Positions 22,204-29,397 of a DNA stretch of 49,388 bases are shown in pieces. The position numbers and the translations under genes are program-made. Every line of letters begins with the position of its first letter. The first letter of the stretch is position 1. The stretch is taken from contig CANAQK010000008.1 of assembly GCA_947363605.1 (NCBI GenBank), forward strand, positions 1 through 49,388, written 5' to 3'. The stretch is from an uncultured Clostridia bacterium. GTDB lineage: Bacteria; Bacillota; Clostridia; Oscillospirales; Ruminococcaceae. The notes below the pieces were generated by a model, which had not been told where the DNA came from, searched no databases, and saw only the letters and a program-made list of their open reading frames with translations.

Positions 22204-23541
22204 ATGGTAAAAGATCTGACAAAGGGGAATCCGCTGAAACTGATTTTGATCTTTGCCGCCCCGACCCTGCTGGGGGACCTGTTCCAGCAGTTTTATGGGA
22301 TGGTGGATACGATCATTGTGGGGCAGTTCATCAGCACGAATGCCCTGGCCGCGGTTGGGATTACCGGGAGCATGATGTTCCTGCTGTTTGGCTTTACGAT
22401 GGGGTTTACAACTGGCTTCAATATCATTACTGCCCAGCGTTTTGGAGCCGGTGACAAGGACGGGGTAAGACAGGTGGTGGCCCATTCCATTTTGCTTTCC
22501 GTGGGGCTGACAGTGGTCATGACGGCGGTGGGGCTGCTCACGATTGAACCAATGCTGGCAGCGATGAGCACGCCCCCGGAGCTGATGGAGGATGCGCTGG
22601 CTTATATTACGGTTATTTACTGGGGGGTCGGCGGAAGCGTTTTCTATAATTTAGCCGCCGGTACCATGCGGGCGCTGGGAGACAGCCGCTCCCCGCTGTA
22701 TTTTTTAATCTTTTCATCAGCGCTGAATATTGGGCTGGATCTGCTGTTCGTACTGGTATTCCATTGGGGTGTGGCAGGTACGGCGATTGCCACTATTATC
22801 GCACAGGCGTTGTCTTTCCTGCTCAGCCTGTGGTACATGGGCCGGAAATACCCGATGCTTCACTTTAAGAGGCAGGACTTTCAATTGGATTTCCGCCTGA
22901 TTGGCCAATTGCTGAAGCTGGGCGTTTCCATCGGGCTGCAAAGCTCGGTGACGGCGCTGGGTGTTATGATCCTTCAAGGGGCGGTCAACAAGCTGGGCTC
23001 CGACGTCGTAGCGGCTTACACGGCAGCTTCCCGTGTGGAGGGCATCCTGCAAACCCCGCTGATGACATTGGGGGTGGCGATGGCGACCTATACGGCTCAG
23101 AACTTGGGGGCGAAGCGACTGGACCGTATCCAGGAAGGCGTCCACAAATGTATGGCCGTTGCGCTGGGGATCTGCGGGGTTTGTATGGCGGCGATGTTTT
23201 TCCTGGGCAGGCAGATCACGCAGTTTTTCATCGAGGCTTCCGAAACCGAGGTGGTTTCGATCGCGGTGCAGTATATTTGGGTTGTCGCGCCGTTTTTCCT
23301 GGTGCTGACCCTTCTCTTTGTCTACCGGAACGCGGTGCAGGGGATGGGCGATTCAATGACGCCCATGGTTTCCGGGATCATTGAGCTGGTCTGCCGGGTG
23401 ATTGTGGCGGCGTTCTTTTCGGCCCCGTTTGGGTTCTGGGCGATTTGCTGGTCGGAACCGTTTGCCTGGGTGCTTTGTACTATCCCGGTGATTGCGGTCT
23501 ATTATTGGCGGGTTCACCGGCTCCGCCGAAGCCTGGGCTGA
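22204..23541 (+). CDS. MATE family multidrug/organic cation antiporter
   Basis: This 445-aa integral membrane protein has 12 predicted helices in two related halves, the usual MATE layout. The first half starts LTKGNPLKLILIFAAPTLLG and contains FQQFYGMVDTIIVGQF, the family hallmark; the second half has the corresponding LGVMILQGAVNKLG region. MATE proteins expel drugs or metabolites in exchange for Na+ or protons. ATG 22204 (MVKDLTKG) follows AGGAAGG; an in-frame TTG at 22183 is less likely. The promoter spacer holds a palindromic operator, so expression is probably inducible. No standard terminator was found; R2 copy 2 follows. Confidence 0.93.
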   Translation: MVKDLTKGNPLKLILIFAAPTLLGDLFQQFYGMVDTIIVGQFISTNALAAVGITGSMMFLLFGFTMGFTTGFNIITAQRFGAGDKDGVRQVVAHSILLSVGLTVVMTAVGLLTIEPMLAAMSTPPELMEDALAYITVIYWGVGGSVFYNLAAGTMRALGDSRSPLYFLIFSSALNIGLDLLFVLVFHWGVAGTAIATIIAQALSFLLSLWYMGRKYPMLHFKRQDFQLDFRLIGQLLKLGVSIGLQSSVTALGVMILQGAVNKLGSDVVAAYTAASRVEGILQTPLMTLGVAMATYTAQNLGAKRLDRIQEGVHKCMAVALGICGVCMAAMFFLGRQITQFFIEASETEVVSIAVQYIWVVAPFFLVLTLLFVYRNAVQGMGDSMTPMVSGIIELVCRVIVAAFFSAPFGFWAICWSEPFAWVLCTIPVIAVYYWRVHRLRRSLG

Positions 23542-23599
23542 ATGCTGGAGATTCTTGCTGCGATTGTTGCATAAAGAGAATCAAACTTTCAAGAGGAGC

Positions 23600-24096
23600 A
23601 GCGCCCGAGCTGTCGGGACGTTCCTCCGGCGATGATTTGCGGGGTTGCGCCCCCGTTGCCCTATCGATTGTGGGGCTCTGCGCCCCGCGCCCCGCCCCAT
23701 TTCTTTGGACGCCCAAAGAAATGGGGGAAAGAAATGCGCCAAGGGAGTCCCCTTGGATCCCCGATCAGCGTAGGAGACCGGGTTGCAGGCCGTAGAAGCC
23801 TTTACTTCTGGGGCGTCACAGAAGGTAAGCTTAGGAGCTGTCACGCTCACAGGCCAGTCCAGCGGAGCACAAACTGTAAAATAGACAATGCTCCCCTCAG
23901 GATGGAACCATAGGAGATTTGCACGGGAACAATTCTGCATTCAGTCAGCCTGGGGTAAAAGTGTCCAAGGGGACTAGGGGCGGCCTCCTCCCAGCGATTT
24001 TCTTTTGTCATCTTTTCTTTGAGCGTTCAAAGAAAAGGTGTTGCCCGATGCGGGGTCTTGTCCCCGAAGGGGGCGGCCTGAGCCTCGTATCCGGAT
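23600..24096 (+). repeat. R2 element, copy 2 (longest copy)
   Basis: Bases 23667-24096 align with R2 copy 1 throughout. The upstream part 23600-23666 (CCCGA/TCGGG hairpin and GGGACGTTC) matches the beginning of copy 3 instead, so the full element may be about 500 bp. The stem CCCATTTCTTT / AAAGAAATGGG differs from copy 1 on both sides and stays paired. No ORF of substance. It fills the gap between the MATE gene and the next operon. Confidence 0.85.
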
Positions 24097-24138
24097 CGCC
24101 TTTTTCTAAGACAGCTTTGAGATTCTTTCCGGAATCCG

Positions 24139-24167
24139 TTGTGTTCAGGACGGCTTTGTGGTATACT
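24139..24167 (+). promoter_or_regulatory. Promoter of the membrane protein-acpS-nnr operon
   Basis: TTGTGT (24139-24144) and TATACT (24162-24167), 17 bp apart, about 87 bp upstream of ATG 24254. Confidence 0.55.
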
Positions 24168-24253
24168 TCCTTTATAGTCGGAATACTTCAAACGGAACCG
24201 ACCGGTTTTGTTGAAGCCTGCGGACTTTATCACAATATAAAGGGGCTAGTTTA

Positions 24254-24799
24254 ATGGCGGATTTTTTCTCGCAACAAACGACTTTTTTCGAACAAATTAT
24301 AAAACGGAAGAATACCATACAGGTTATGCTGCTGAAATGCCTGATCCTGTTTGTCGGGCTGTTGTTGTTTTTTGCGATGCTGCCTCTCTGCTTTTTAAGT
24401 ATTGGCGGGGTGGGCTTAGGGCCGTTTGCTTTTCTGATCGCGGTGGGCGCGCTGTATTTTGCCTGGTACCTGATCAGCGGGCTGAACCTGGAATTTGAGT
24501 ACATCTTCACGGATGGAGAACTGGATATCGATAAGATCAGCGCCAAGCGGAAACGGAAGCGGATGCTCAGCGTCCGTGTTTCCAGCTTTGAGGAATTTGA
24601 CGCCTTTGACCTGGAGAAATACCGTCAGAAGCAGTACGATGTGGTCTATAACGCTTCCGCTTCACTTCAGGAGCCGGGGAATTATTACGCTGTGTTCCGC
24701 AATGCAGAGAGGAAACAGTGTATTTTGATTTTGACGCCGAATGAAAAAATTCTGGAAGCCATCCAGAAAGCGGCCCGCTGGAAGGTACACGGCAGATGA
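24254..24799 (+). CDS. Two-helix membrane protein upstream of acpS, function unknown
   Basis: This 181-aa protein is not assigned. Two adjacent transmembrane helices (about 25-50 and 52-75) are followed by a cytoplasmic domain of about 105 residues. That domain starts FEYIFTDGELDIDKI and includes RKRKRMLSV, then a mixed alpha/beta region ending ILTPNEKILEAIQKAARWK. The layout resembles small PH-like or DUF membrane proteins with a TDGELDIDKI-type strand pair, common in Clostridia, but I cannot name the family with confidence. The weak site AAGGGG precedes ATG 24254. Its stop overlaps the acpS start by 4 bp (ATGA), so the two genes are translationally coupled. Confidence 0.8.
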   Translation: MADFFSQQTTFFEQIIKRKNTIQVMLLKCLILFVGLLLFFAMLPLCFLSIGGVGLGPFAFLIAVGALYFAWYLISGLNLEFEYIFTDGELDIDKISAKRKRKRMLSVRVSSFEEFDAFDLEKYRQKQYDVVYNASASLQEPGNYYAVFRNAERKQCILILTPNEKILEAIQKAARWKVHGR

Positions 24800-25179
24800 C
24801 CCGCTGTGGGATCGACCTGGTAGAGGTAGCGCGGATTCAGCAAAGCGCAGAGAAAAACCCTCGTTTTGTAACGAGGGTTTTTGGTGATTTAGAACAGGAG
24901 CTTTTCCAAGGGGCTTCCCGTTATCAGCGGATGGCGGCGAATTTTGCCGCAAAGGAGGCGTTTTCCAAGGCGCTTGGCACAGGGCTCCGGGGATTCAGGC
25001 TGACGGAGGTTCAAGTGCTGCGGGATGAGTGGGGAGCGCCGTTTTTCCAGCTGGACGGAACGGCTGCCGAAAAGGCGAGAGGGCTGTGCTTTTCGGTGAG
25101 CCTGACCCACACCCGGGAATACGCTCAGGCGTTTGTGCTGGCGGAAGAAACGGAAAAAGGGGGAATGGATGGATGCTGA
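24796..25179 (+). CDS. acpS: Holo-[acyl-carrier-protein] synthase
   Basis: AcpS transfers 4'-phosphopantetheine from CoA to acyl carrier protein, activating fatty acid synthesis. The 127-aa protein has the two Mg2+-binding motifs CGIDLVEV (residues 4-11) and FAAKEAFSKALGTG (about 50-63), plus FSVSLTHTREYAQAFV near the end. Length is standard. ATG 24796 overlaps the stop of the preceding gene by 4 bp, and the end overlaps nnr by 7 bp. The gene is odd in containing a perfect terminator-like hairpin at 24853-24882 within codons for KNPRFVTRVF. Confidence 0.95.
   Translation: MTRCGIDLVEVARIQQSAEKNPRFVTRVFGDLEQELFQGASRYQRMAANFAAKEAFSKALGTGLRGFRLTEVQVLRDEWGAPFFQLDGTAAEKARGLCFSVSLTHTREYAQAFVLAEETEKGGMDGC
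24853..24882 (+). other. Intrinsic-terminator-like hairpin inside acpS
   Basis: AAAAACCCTCGTT, loop TTGT, AACGAGGGTTTTT: a perfect 13-bp stem whose 3' arm ends in five T, wholly inside the acpS coding sequence. It is symmetric, so it could act on either strand. Confidence 0.75.
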
Positions 25180-26711
25180 CACTGACTACAGTGCAGATGA
25201 AGCGTGCGGAACAGCTGGCGGATGAAGGCGGGCTTTCTTATCGGCAGATGATGGAAAATGCCGGCAGGATGGCGTTTGAATATCTGAACAGCCGGTATGT
25301 GCTGGCCGGCAAGCGCTGTCTGATTCTGGCAGGGAACGGCAATAATGCGGGGGATGGTTTCGTACTGGCCCAGAGGCTTCGGGAAAAAGGGCTGTCTGTA
25401 ACGGTATTGCTTTGCTGCGGCCTGCCTCAGACGCCGTTGGCGAAGCTGGAGTTCCGTCTGGCGCAGGAATCCGGCGCAGAGATTCTGGAGCACACACAGC
25501 CGGACGCGCTTTCCCGGATTGCCTCGGCGCAGGTGCTGGTGGATGCGGTATTTGGCACCGGGTTCCGCGGGGAACTGCCCGCCGGACTGGAAAAGGCGGT
25601 TGATGCCTTCAACGAATCCCCTGGCCTGAAGGCAGCGTTGGATATTCCCAGCGGGGTGAATGCAGATACCGGAGCGTCCGGACGTTTCAGCATCCGGGTG
25701 GATCTGACCCTTGCTTTTGGGGCCTATAAACCGGCCCATACCCATCTGGATTCCCGGGTCGCCTGCGGACAGGTGGAAGTGCTGGATATCGGGATCCCGG
25801 AGGAGGTGGTCCGTGCCGCCCTCAGCAATCAGGTTTCGATTACCTCGGAACAGGTAAGGCAGTATCTTCCGCCGCGTCCCAAAGAGGCACATAAAGGCTG
25901 TTTTGGCAAGCTGCTGAACCTTTCAGGCAGCCTGCGGATGCCGGGTGCGGCAATGATGTCTACGCTGGCGGCCCTGCGTACCGGCGCAGGTGTAACAACG
26001 CTGGCGGCCCCGGCGCAGACTGCCCGGATGCTGGCGCCTCATTTGATGGAAGCCATCTCCCTGCCCCTGCCGGAAGGGGAGAAGGGGGAGGTTTCCTCCG
26101 CGGTATTGCCGGGGCTTCGGCGGCTGCTGGAGGAGATGACGGTTTGCCTGATTGGATGCGGGCTTTCGGTAACGGAGGAAACCCGCCGCCTGGTGGCTGG
26201 ATTAGTGGAGGGCGCTCCCTGCCGGCTGGTACTGGACGCGGACGCGCTGAATTGTATCAGCCAGGAAGATTCCCCTGTGGAGCTGCTCCGGAAATGCTGG
26301 GAAACGCCGGTGATCACGCCTCATCCCGGTGAGATGGCCCGGCTGACAGGGCTGACGCTGGAGCAGGTACGGGCCAATACGGTCAGCGCCGCGCGGCTTT
26401 TTGCCAAGGAAAGCCGCTGCGTCGTGGTATTGAAGGGGCACCATACCCTGATTGCTACCCCGGAAGGCGAGCTTTACCGGAATACCACCGGAAATGCTGG
26501 CTTGGCCAAAGGCGGAAGCGGGGATGTTCTGGCCGGTATGATTGCCGCATTGGCGGCACAGGGGCTGGACGCCAAGCAGGCGGCAGTTTGCGGCGTTTAC
26601 CTGCATGGGCTGGCGGCAGACCGTTTGGCCGAGCGCATGGGCTTAGCCGGGATGCTGGCGCGGGATGTGATTGAGGAGCTGCCGGCAGCGCTGAAGTCCA
26701 TCGGGCGATAA
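25173..26711 (+). CDS. nnr: Bifunctional NAD(P)H-hydrate epimerase / ADP-dependent NAD(P)H-hydrate dehydratase
   Basis: Nnr repairs hydrated NADH and NADPH: the N-terminal YjeF_N-type epimerase interconverts R- and S-NAD(P)HX, and the C-terminal domain dehydrates S-NAD(P)HX using ADP. The 512-aa protein shows MLTLTTVQMKRAEQLADEGG, ILAGNGNNAGDGFVLAQRL and DAVFGTGFRG in the first domain (about 1-215). The ribokinase-like second domain has KEAHKGCFGKLL, TPHPGEMARLTG, VVLKGHHTLIA and GNAGLAKGGSGDVLAGMI (about 445-462). The fused form is the usual bacterial arrangement. ATG 25173 overlaps acpS by 7 bp and follows AAAAAGGGGGAA. Adjacency to acpS is common in Firmicutes. Confidence 0.96.
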   Translation: MLTLTTVQMKRAEQLADEGGLSYRQMMENAGRMAFEYLNSRYVLAGKRCLILAGNGNNAGDGFVLAQRLREKGLSVTVLLCCGLPQTPLAKLEFRLAQESGAEILEHTQPDALSRIASAQVLVDAVFGTGFRGELPAGLEKAVDAFNESPGLKAALDIPSGVNADTGASGRFSIRVDLTLAFGAYKPAHTHLDSRVACGQVEVLDIGIPEEVVRAALSNQVSITSEQVRQYLPPRPKEAHKGCFGKLLNLSGSLRMPGAAMMSTLAALRTGAGVTTLAAPAQTARMLAPHLMEAISLPLPEGEKGEVSSAVLPGLRRLLEEMTVCLIGCGLSVTEETRRLVAGLVEGAPCRLVLDADALNCISQEDSPVELLRKCWETPVITPHPGEMARLTGLTLEQVRANTVSAARLFAKESRCVVVLKGHHTLIATPEGELYRNTTGNAGLAKGGSGDVLAGMIAALAAQGLDAKQAAVCGVYLHGLAADRLAERMGLAGMLARDVIEELPAALKSIGR

Positions 26712-26738
26712 TTGTTTTTTCAATTGAAGCCTAAACGG

Positions 26739-26775
26739 AACACTCTCTGCATAAGCTAAAGCAGGGGGTGTTTTT
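26739..26775 (+). terminator. Terminator hairpin whose 3' arm contains the next gene's ribosome binding site
   Basis: AACACTCTCTGC pairs with GCAGGGGGTGTT over 12 bp with two G-T wobbles, followed by TTTTTC. It ends the operon after nnr, but AGGGGGTG in the 3' arm is also the only ribosome site for the TTG start at 26778. Confidence 0.8.
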
Positions 26776-26777
26776 CT

Positions 26778-27314
26778 TTGAAAAACCGGACTTTTTGGAT
26801 CGCAGTCGGGGTGATTCTGGTGGTATTTGGCGGGCTGTTTTTCCTGAGCGGGCGGAAACCGGCAGCTGTTTCCCCGGAAAAGGCGGCGGCTCAGCTTGCC
26901 CAGCCTTTTGACGCTCATGTGGTCATCCGAATGGAAAATTTTACAATGGATGGAGATCTGAACCGCACAGCGCCGGGTAAAGCCGCTTTGCGGGTAACTA
27001 AGCCGGAAACGCTTTCCGGGATGCAGTTCCTGCTGGATGGGGAAACAGTAGAAGTGCAGTGGATGGGGATATCGGTAAAACTGGATGAGGATTCCAAATT
27101 GGTGCGCGCAGCCCTTTCCCAGATTGTCCGCACTTTGGATGCGGCCGCAGGGGAAAAGGGGATCCGGGCCCGGATAGAGGGGGAAACGCTCCTGATATCC
27201 GGGGAGCAGGGGGAAAACCGTTTCGAGCTTCAGCTTGATCCGGAAACAGGAAGCCTTCTCTCCCTCCGCTTGCCGGAGCTGGATTTTGACTGCCGGTTCG
27301 ATCCCATCGCCTGA
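26778..27314 (+). CDS. Membrane-anchored extracytoplasmic protein, unrecognised
   Basis: This 178-aa protein begins with TTG at 26778. Residues about 6-24 form one hydrophobic helix (FWIAVGVILVVFGGLFFL) followed by SGRKP, an uncleaved signal anchor with no lipobox cysteine. The rest (about 30-178) is soluble and beta-rich with alternating charge. Segments such as AHVVIRMENFTMDGDLNRT and RFELQLDPETGSLLSLRLPEL recall LolA/LppX-like or outer-leaflet lipid-binding folds, but no family is recognised. Its ribosome binding site lies inside the terminator hairpin after nnr, so it may be expressed only when that hairpin is not formed, or by read-through. Confidence 0.8.
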   Translation: MKNRTFWIAVGVILVVFGGLFFLSGRKPAAVSPEKAAAQLAQPFDAHVVIRMENFTMDGDLNRTAPGKAALRVTKPETLSGMQFLLDGETVEVQWMGISVKLDEDSKLVRAALSQIVRTLDAAAGEKGIRARIEGETLLISGEQGENRFELQLDPETGSLLSLRLPELDFDCRFDPIA

Positions 27315-27353
27315 GCGGTCTGACCCCGGCAAAGAGCTGGAACAGGATGCATG

Positions 27354-27383
27354 AAAAACCGGAGCCCGTAGGCTCCGGTTTTT
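27354..27383. terminator. Bidirectional terminator between convergent genes
   Basis: AAAAACCGGAGCC, loop CGTA, GGCTCCGGTTTTT: a perfect 13-bp stem with a T-tract on each strand, 38 bp after the upstream stop and 8 bp before the minus-strand MFS stop. Confidence 0.92.
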
Positions 27384-27391
27384 CCATAGAT

Positions 27392-28666
27392 TTACTCCGG
27401 CTTGCTTGATGGCGCAAGGGCCTTTTTATCCCGGAAGGAAACGGCCAGACATCCTAACAGGAGCAGCAAGATCAACGGGAACAGGATAGCCGCTAACAGG
27501 CCGAGTTTCAATCCCAGCTCGGTGGTTTCGGTGGCAGGGATCAGGGCCTTTAACCCGTCCAGGACCGGAAGGAAACCATCCTGTACGGCGTTGGAAACCA
27601 GCCCGACCAACCCCGGCCCTGCGGAACAGCCGAGGTCCCCGGCCAGCGCCAGGATTGCAAACATGGCCGTCCCGCCCCAGGGATACCGTTTCGCGGACAG
27701 GCTGATGGTGCCCGGCCACATGATGCCGACTGAGAACCCGCAAACCGCGCAGCCAATCAGCGAAATCAGCGGGATGGGGGAGAATACTGCGACCAGATAG
27801 CTGGCCAAGCAGGATATTCCGCTGAAAGCCAGGGCCCGGGTCAGGTTCATCCGGCTTCCCCAGATCCCGTAAATCGAGCGGGCAATCCCCATCAGCGCCG
27901 CAAAAGCGCAGGGCCCAAGCAGGTCGCCCCAGCTTTTGGAGATGTTCAGCCCCAGTTCGGCAAAAAGGGAGGCCCATTGTGCCATGGCTTGCTCTGCTGC
28001 ACCGGAGCAGACCATCAGCAGGAAAAAGATCCAGAAGATTTTCACCCGGAAAAGATGCCCGGGCGGTGCGGCTTCCACTCCTTCCTCCAGTTCCTGGAGG
28101 GGCACCCGGGTGAAAAACCAGATATTGAACAGGGGGATCAGCGCCCAGAGGGAGGTCAGGAATGCCCAGCTTTGGATTCCGGCCAGGCTGAAATACAGGG
28201 TGGAGAGCAGCACCACCGCCACCTGCCCCCAGCAGTAAAAGGCGTGCAGGATGCTCATGGCAGAGGCTTTTTCGTCGCCTGGCAAGGCCTCGATGATCGG
28301 GCTGATGAGCACCTCGATCAGGCCGCCGCCAATGGCGTTGATTACCGTGGCCAGCAGGATGCCGGTATAGCCCAGTCCGAGCACGGAGGGGAAAACCCCC
28401 AGCCCGATGGTCCCGATGGCGCAGAGGATATGTGCAGCGACGACACAGCGGCGGTAACCGAGCTTTCCGGCGAATTTCGCCGCCAGGAAATCCACCAGGA
28501 TCTGGGTGCCGAAGTTGAGGGAGATCATCAGCCCGAGCTGTTCTAATGTGACCTGGAATTCCCGCTGGAATACCACGAAGAGCAGCGGGGGCAGGTTGAC
28601 GATGATTGCCTGGGTGATACAGCCGAGGTAACTGGCGTATTTGGTATGCTTGTAGTTGAACGTCAT
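27392..28666 (-). CDS. MFS transporter, sugar permease-like
   Basis: This 424-aa integral membrane protein has 12 hydrophobic helices in the usual 6+6 layout. It opens with YLGCITQAIIVNLPPLLFVV and has LGYRRCVVAAHILCAIGT between helices 2 and 3, in the place of the MFS loop motif. The longer cytoplasmic loop around 188-205 (FTRVPLQELEEGVEAA) separates the halves. The overall pattern resembles the FucP/HetA-like branch of sugar permeases, but the substrate is not readable. ATG at 28666 (minus) is in good context, with a promoter at 28713-28740. It converges on the small membrane protein gene and shares its terminator. It is 714 bp from the mannosidase gene on the same strand, but repeats and a terminator lie between, so they are not one operon. 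Confidence 0.88.
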   Translation of the reverse strand: MTFNYKHTKYASYLGCITQAIIVNLPPLLFVVFQREFQVTLEQLGLMISLNFGTQILVDFLAAKFAGKLGYRRCVVAAHILCAIGTIGLGVFPSVLGLGYTGILLATVINAIGGGLIEVLISPIIEALPGDEKASAMSILHAFYCWGQVAVVLLSTLYFSLAGIQSWAFLTSLWALIPLFNIWFFTRVPLQELEEGVEAAPPGHLFRVKIFWIFFLLMVCSGAAEQAMAQWASLFAELGLNISKSWGDLLGPCAFAALMGIARSIYGIWGSRMNLTRALAFSGISCLASYLVAVFSPIPLISLIGCAVCGFSVGIMWPGTISLSAKRYPWGGTAMFAILALAGDLGCSAGPGLVGLVSNAVQDGFLPVLDGLKALIPATETTELGLKLGLLAAILFPLILLLLLGCLAVSFRDKKALAPSSKPE

Positions 28667-28712
28667 AGCGGGAACCTCACAGAAAAATCAAGGATAGGGA
28701 TGCGCTTGTTCC

Positions 28713-28740
28713 ATTATAGAGGAATCTGGGAAAAAGTAAA
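28713..28740 (-). promoter_or_regulatory. Promoter of the minus-strand MFS gene
   Basis: On the minus strand TTTACT (28740-28735) and TATAAT (28718-28713) are 16 bp apart, about 47 bp upstream of the start. Confidence 0.6.
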
Positions 28741-28789
28741 GCATTTTTTGCCTGAAAACAGGGACCTTACATAAAAATTATCGCTTTTA

Positions 28790-28997
28790 AGCGCCCCCGC
28801 CCCCAAGCGGGTGGGACGTTCTTTCGGCGGGGACGGCCCGGCTGCAGGGAAGCCGTCCTGCTGTTCATCGTGTGGGGGTTCCAGGGGGATCTCCCCTTGG
28901 GCGGTTTTGTTTTTCCTTCTTTTCTTTGAATGATCAAAGAAAAGAAGATGCCCTGCGCGGGACGTCATAAGCCTCGCATTCAGATCGCGGCCCCGCA
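28790..28997 (+). repeat. R2 element, copy 3 (internally deleted)
   Basis: The first part (CCCGC/GCGGG hairpin and GGGACGTTC) matches the beginning of copy 2. The last part (GGGATCTCCCC, then CTTCTTTTCTTTGA / TCAAAGAAAAGAAG, then AAGCCTCGCATTCAGAT) matches the end of copies 1 and 2. The middle 250-300 bp are missing. The final stem again differs from other copies with pairing kept. Bases 28998-29120, after it, show no gene or repeat. Confidence 0.75.
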
Positions 28998-29122
28998 AAC
29001 TGCCCCTCCCGCACAGCAGCCCACGACAATCTCCATCCCCCCTCAAAAAAAAACAGGCGTATGGTGCGGCGTGGGAATCCTTAAACCTTTCGGGCTACTG
29101 TCTTTTTATGAAACGGGCATAA

Positions 29123-29155
29123 AGAAAACCTGCCTGATTTTCAGGCAGGTTTTCT
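29123..29155. terminator. Terminator downstream of the mannosidase gene (bidirectional hairpin)
   Basis: AGAAAACCTGCCTGA and its complement form a perfect 15-bp stem with loop TTT. On the minus strand it is followed by a T-rich tail. It lies 220 bp past the mannosidase stop, beyond R1 copy C. Confidence 0.8.
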
Positions 29156-29216
29156 GATTTTGACGGTTCCACAGGATTTTCCTGCAAAATCGAAGGGTCC
29201 CCTTTGAAAGCTTCAG

Positions 29217-29397
29217 TATAGTCGGCACACCCTCAAATCGGTGCCCGCTTTGAGGGTCAGGCTTTGCCTGTCCGCACATAAAATGCGCTGTGCGCCGTCT
29301 ATGAAGCACTACCGCATGGCCGCTTCGCGGCCCACTGCGGCATTATGCCGCGGTGTTGAAAAGAAGCATTGGCTTCTTTTCAAGCGCGTTGACTATA
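29217..29397 (+). repeat. R1 element, copy C (complete, 181 bp)
   Basis: This complete R1 copy has the same length as copy B. It runs from TATAGTCGGCACACC to GCGCGTTGACTATA. Stems are CCCTCAAA/TTTGAGGG, CAGGC/GCCTG, CGCACA/TGTGCG, GGCCGC/GCGGCC, GCGGCAT/ATGCCGC and TTGAAAAGAAGC/GCTTCTTTTCAA. The loop of the last stem is ATTG, the inverse of the CAAT in copies A and B read in this orientation. It supplies the last five codons and stop of the minus-strand mannosidase. Confidence 0.95.
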
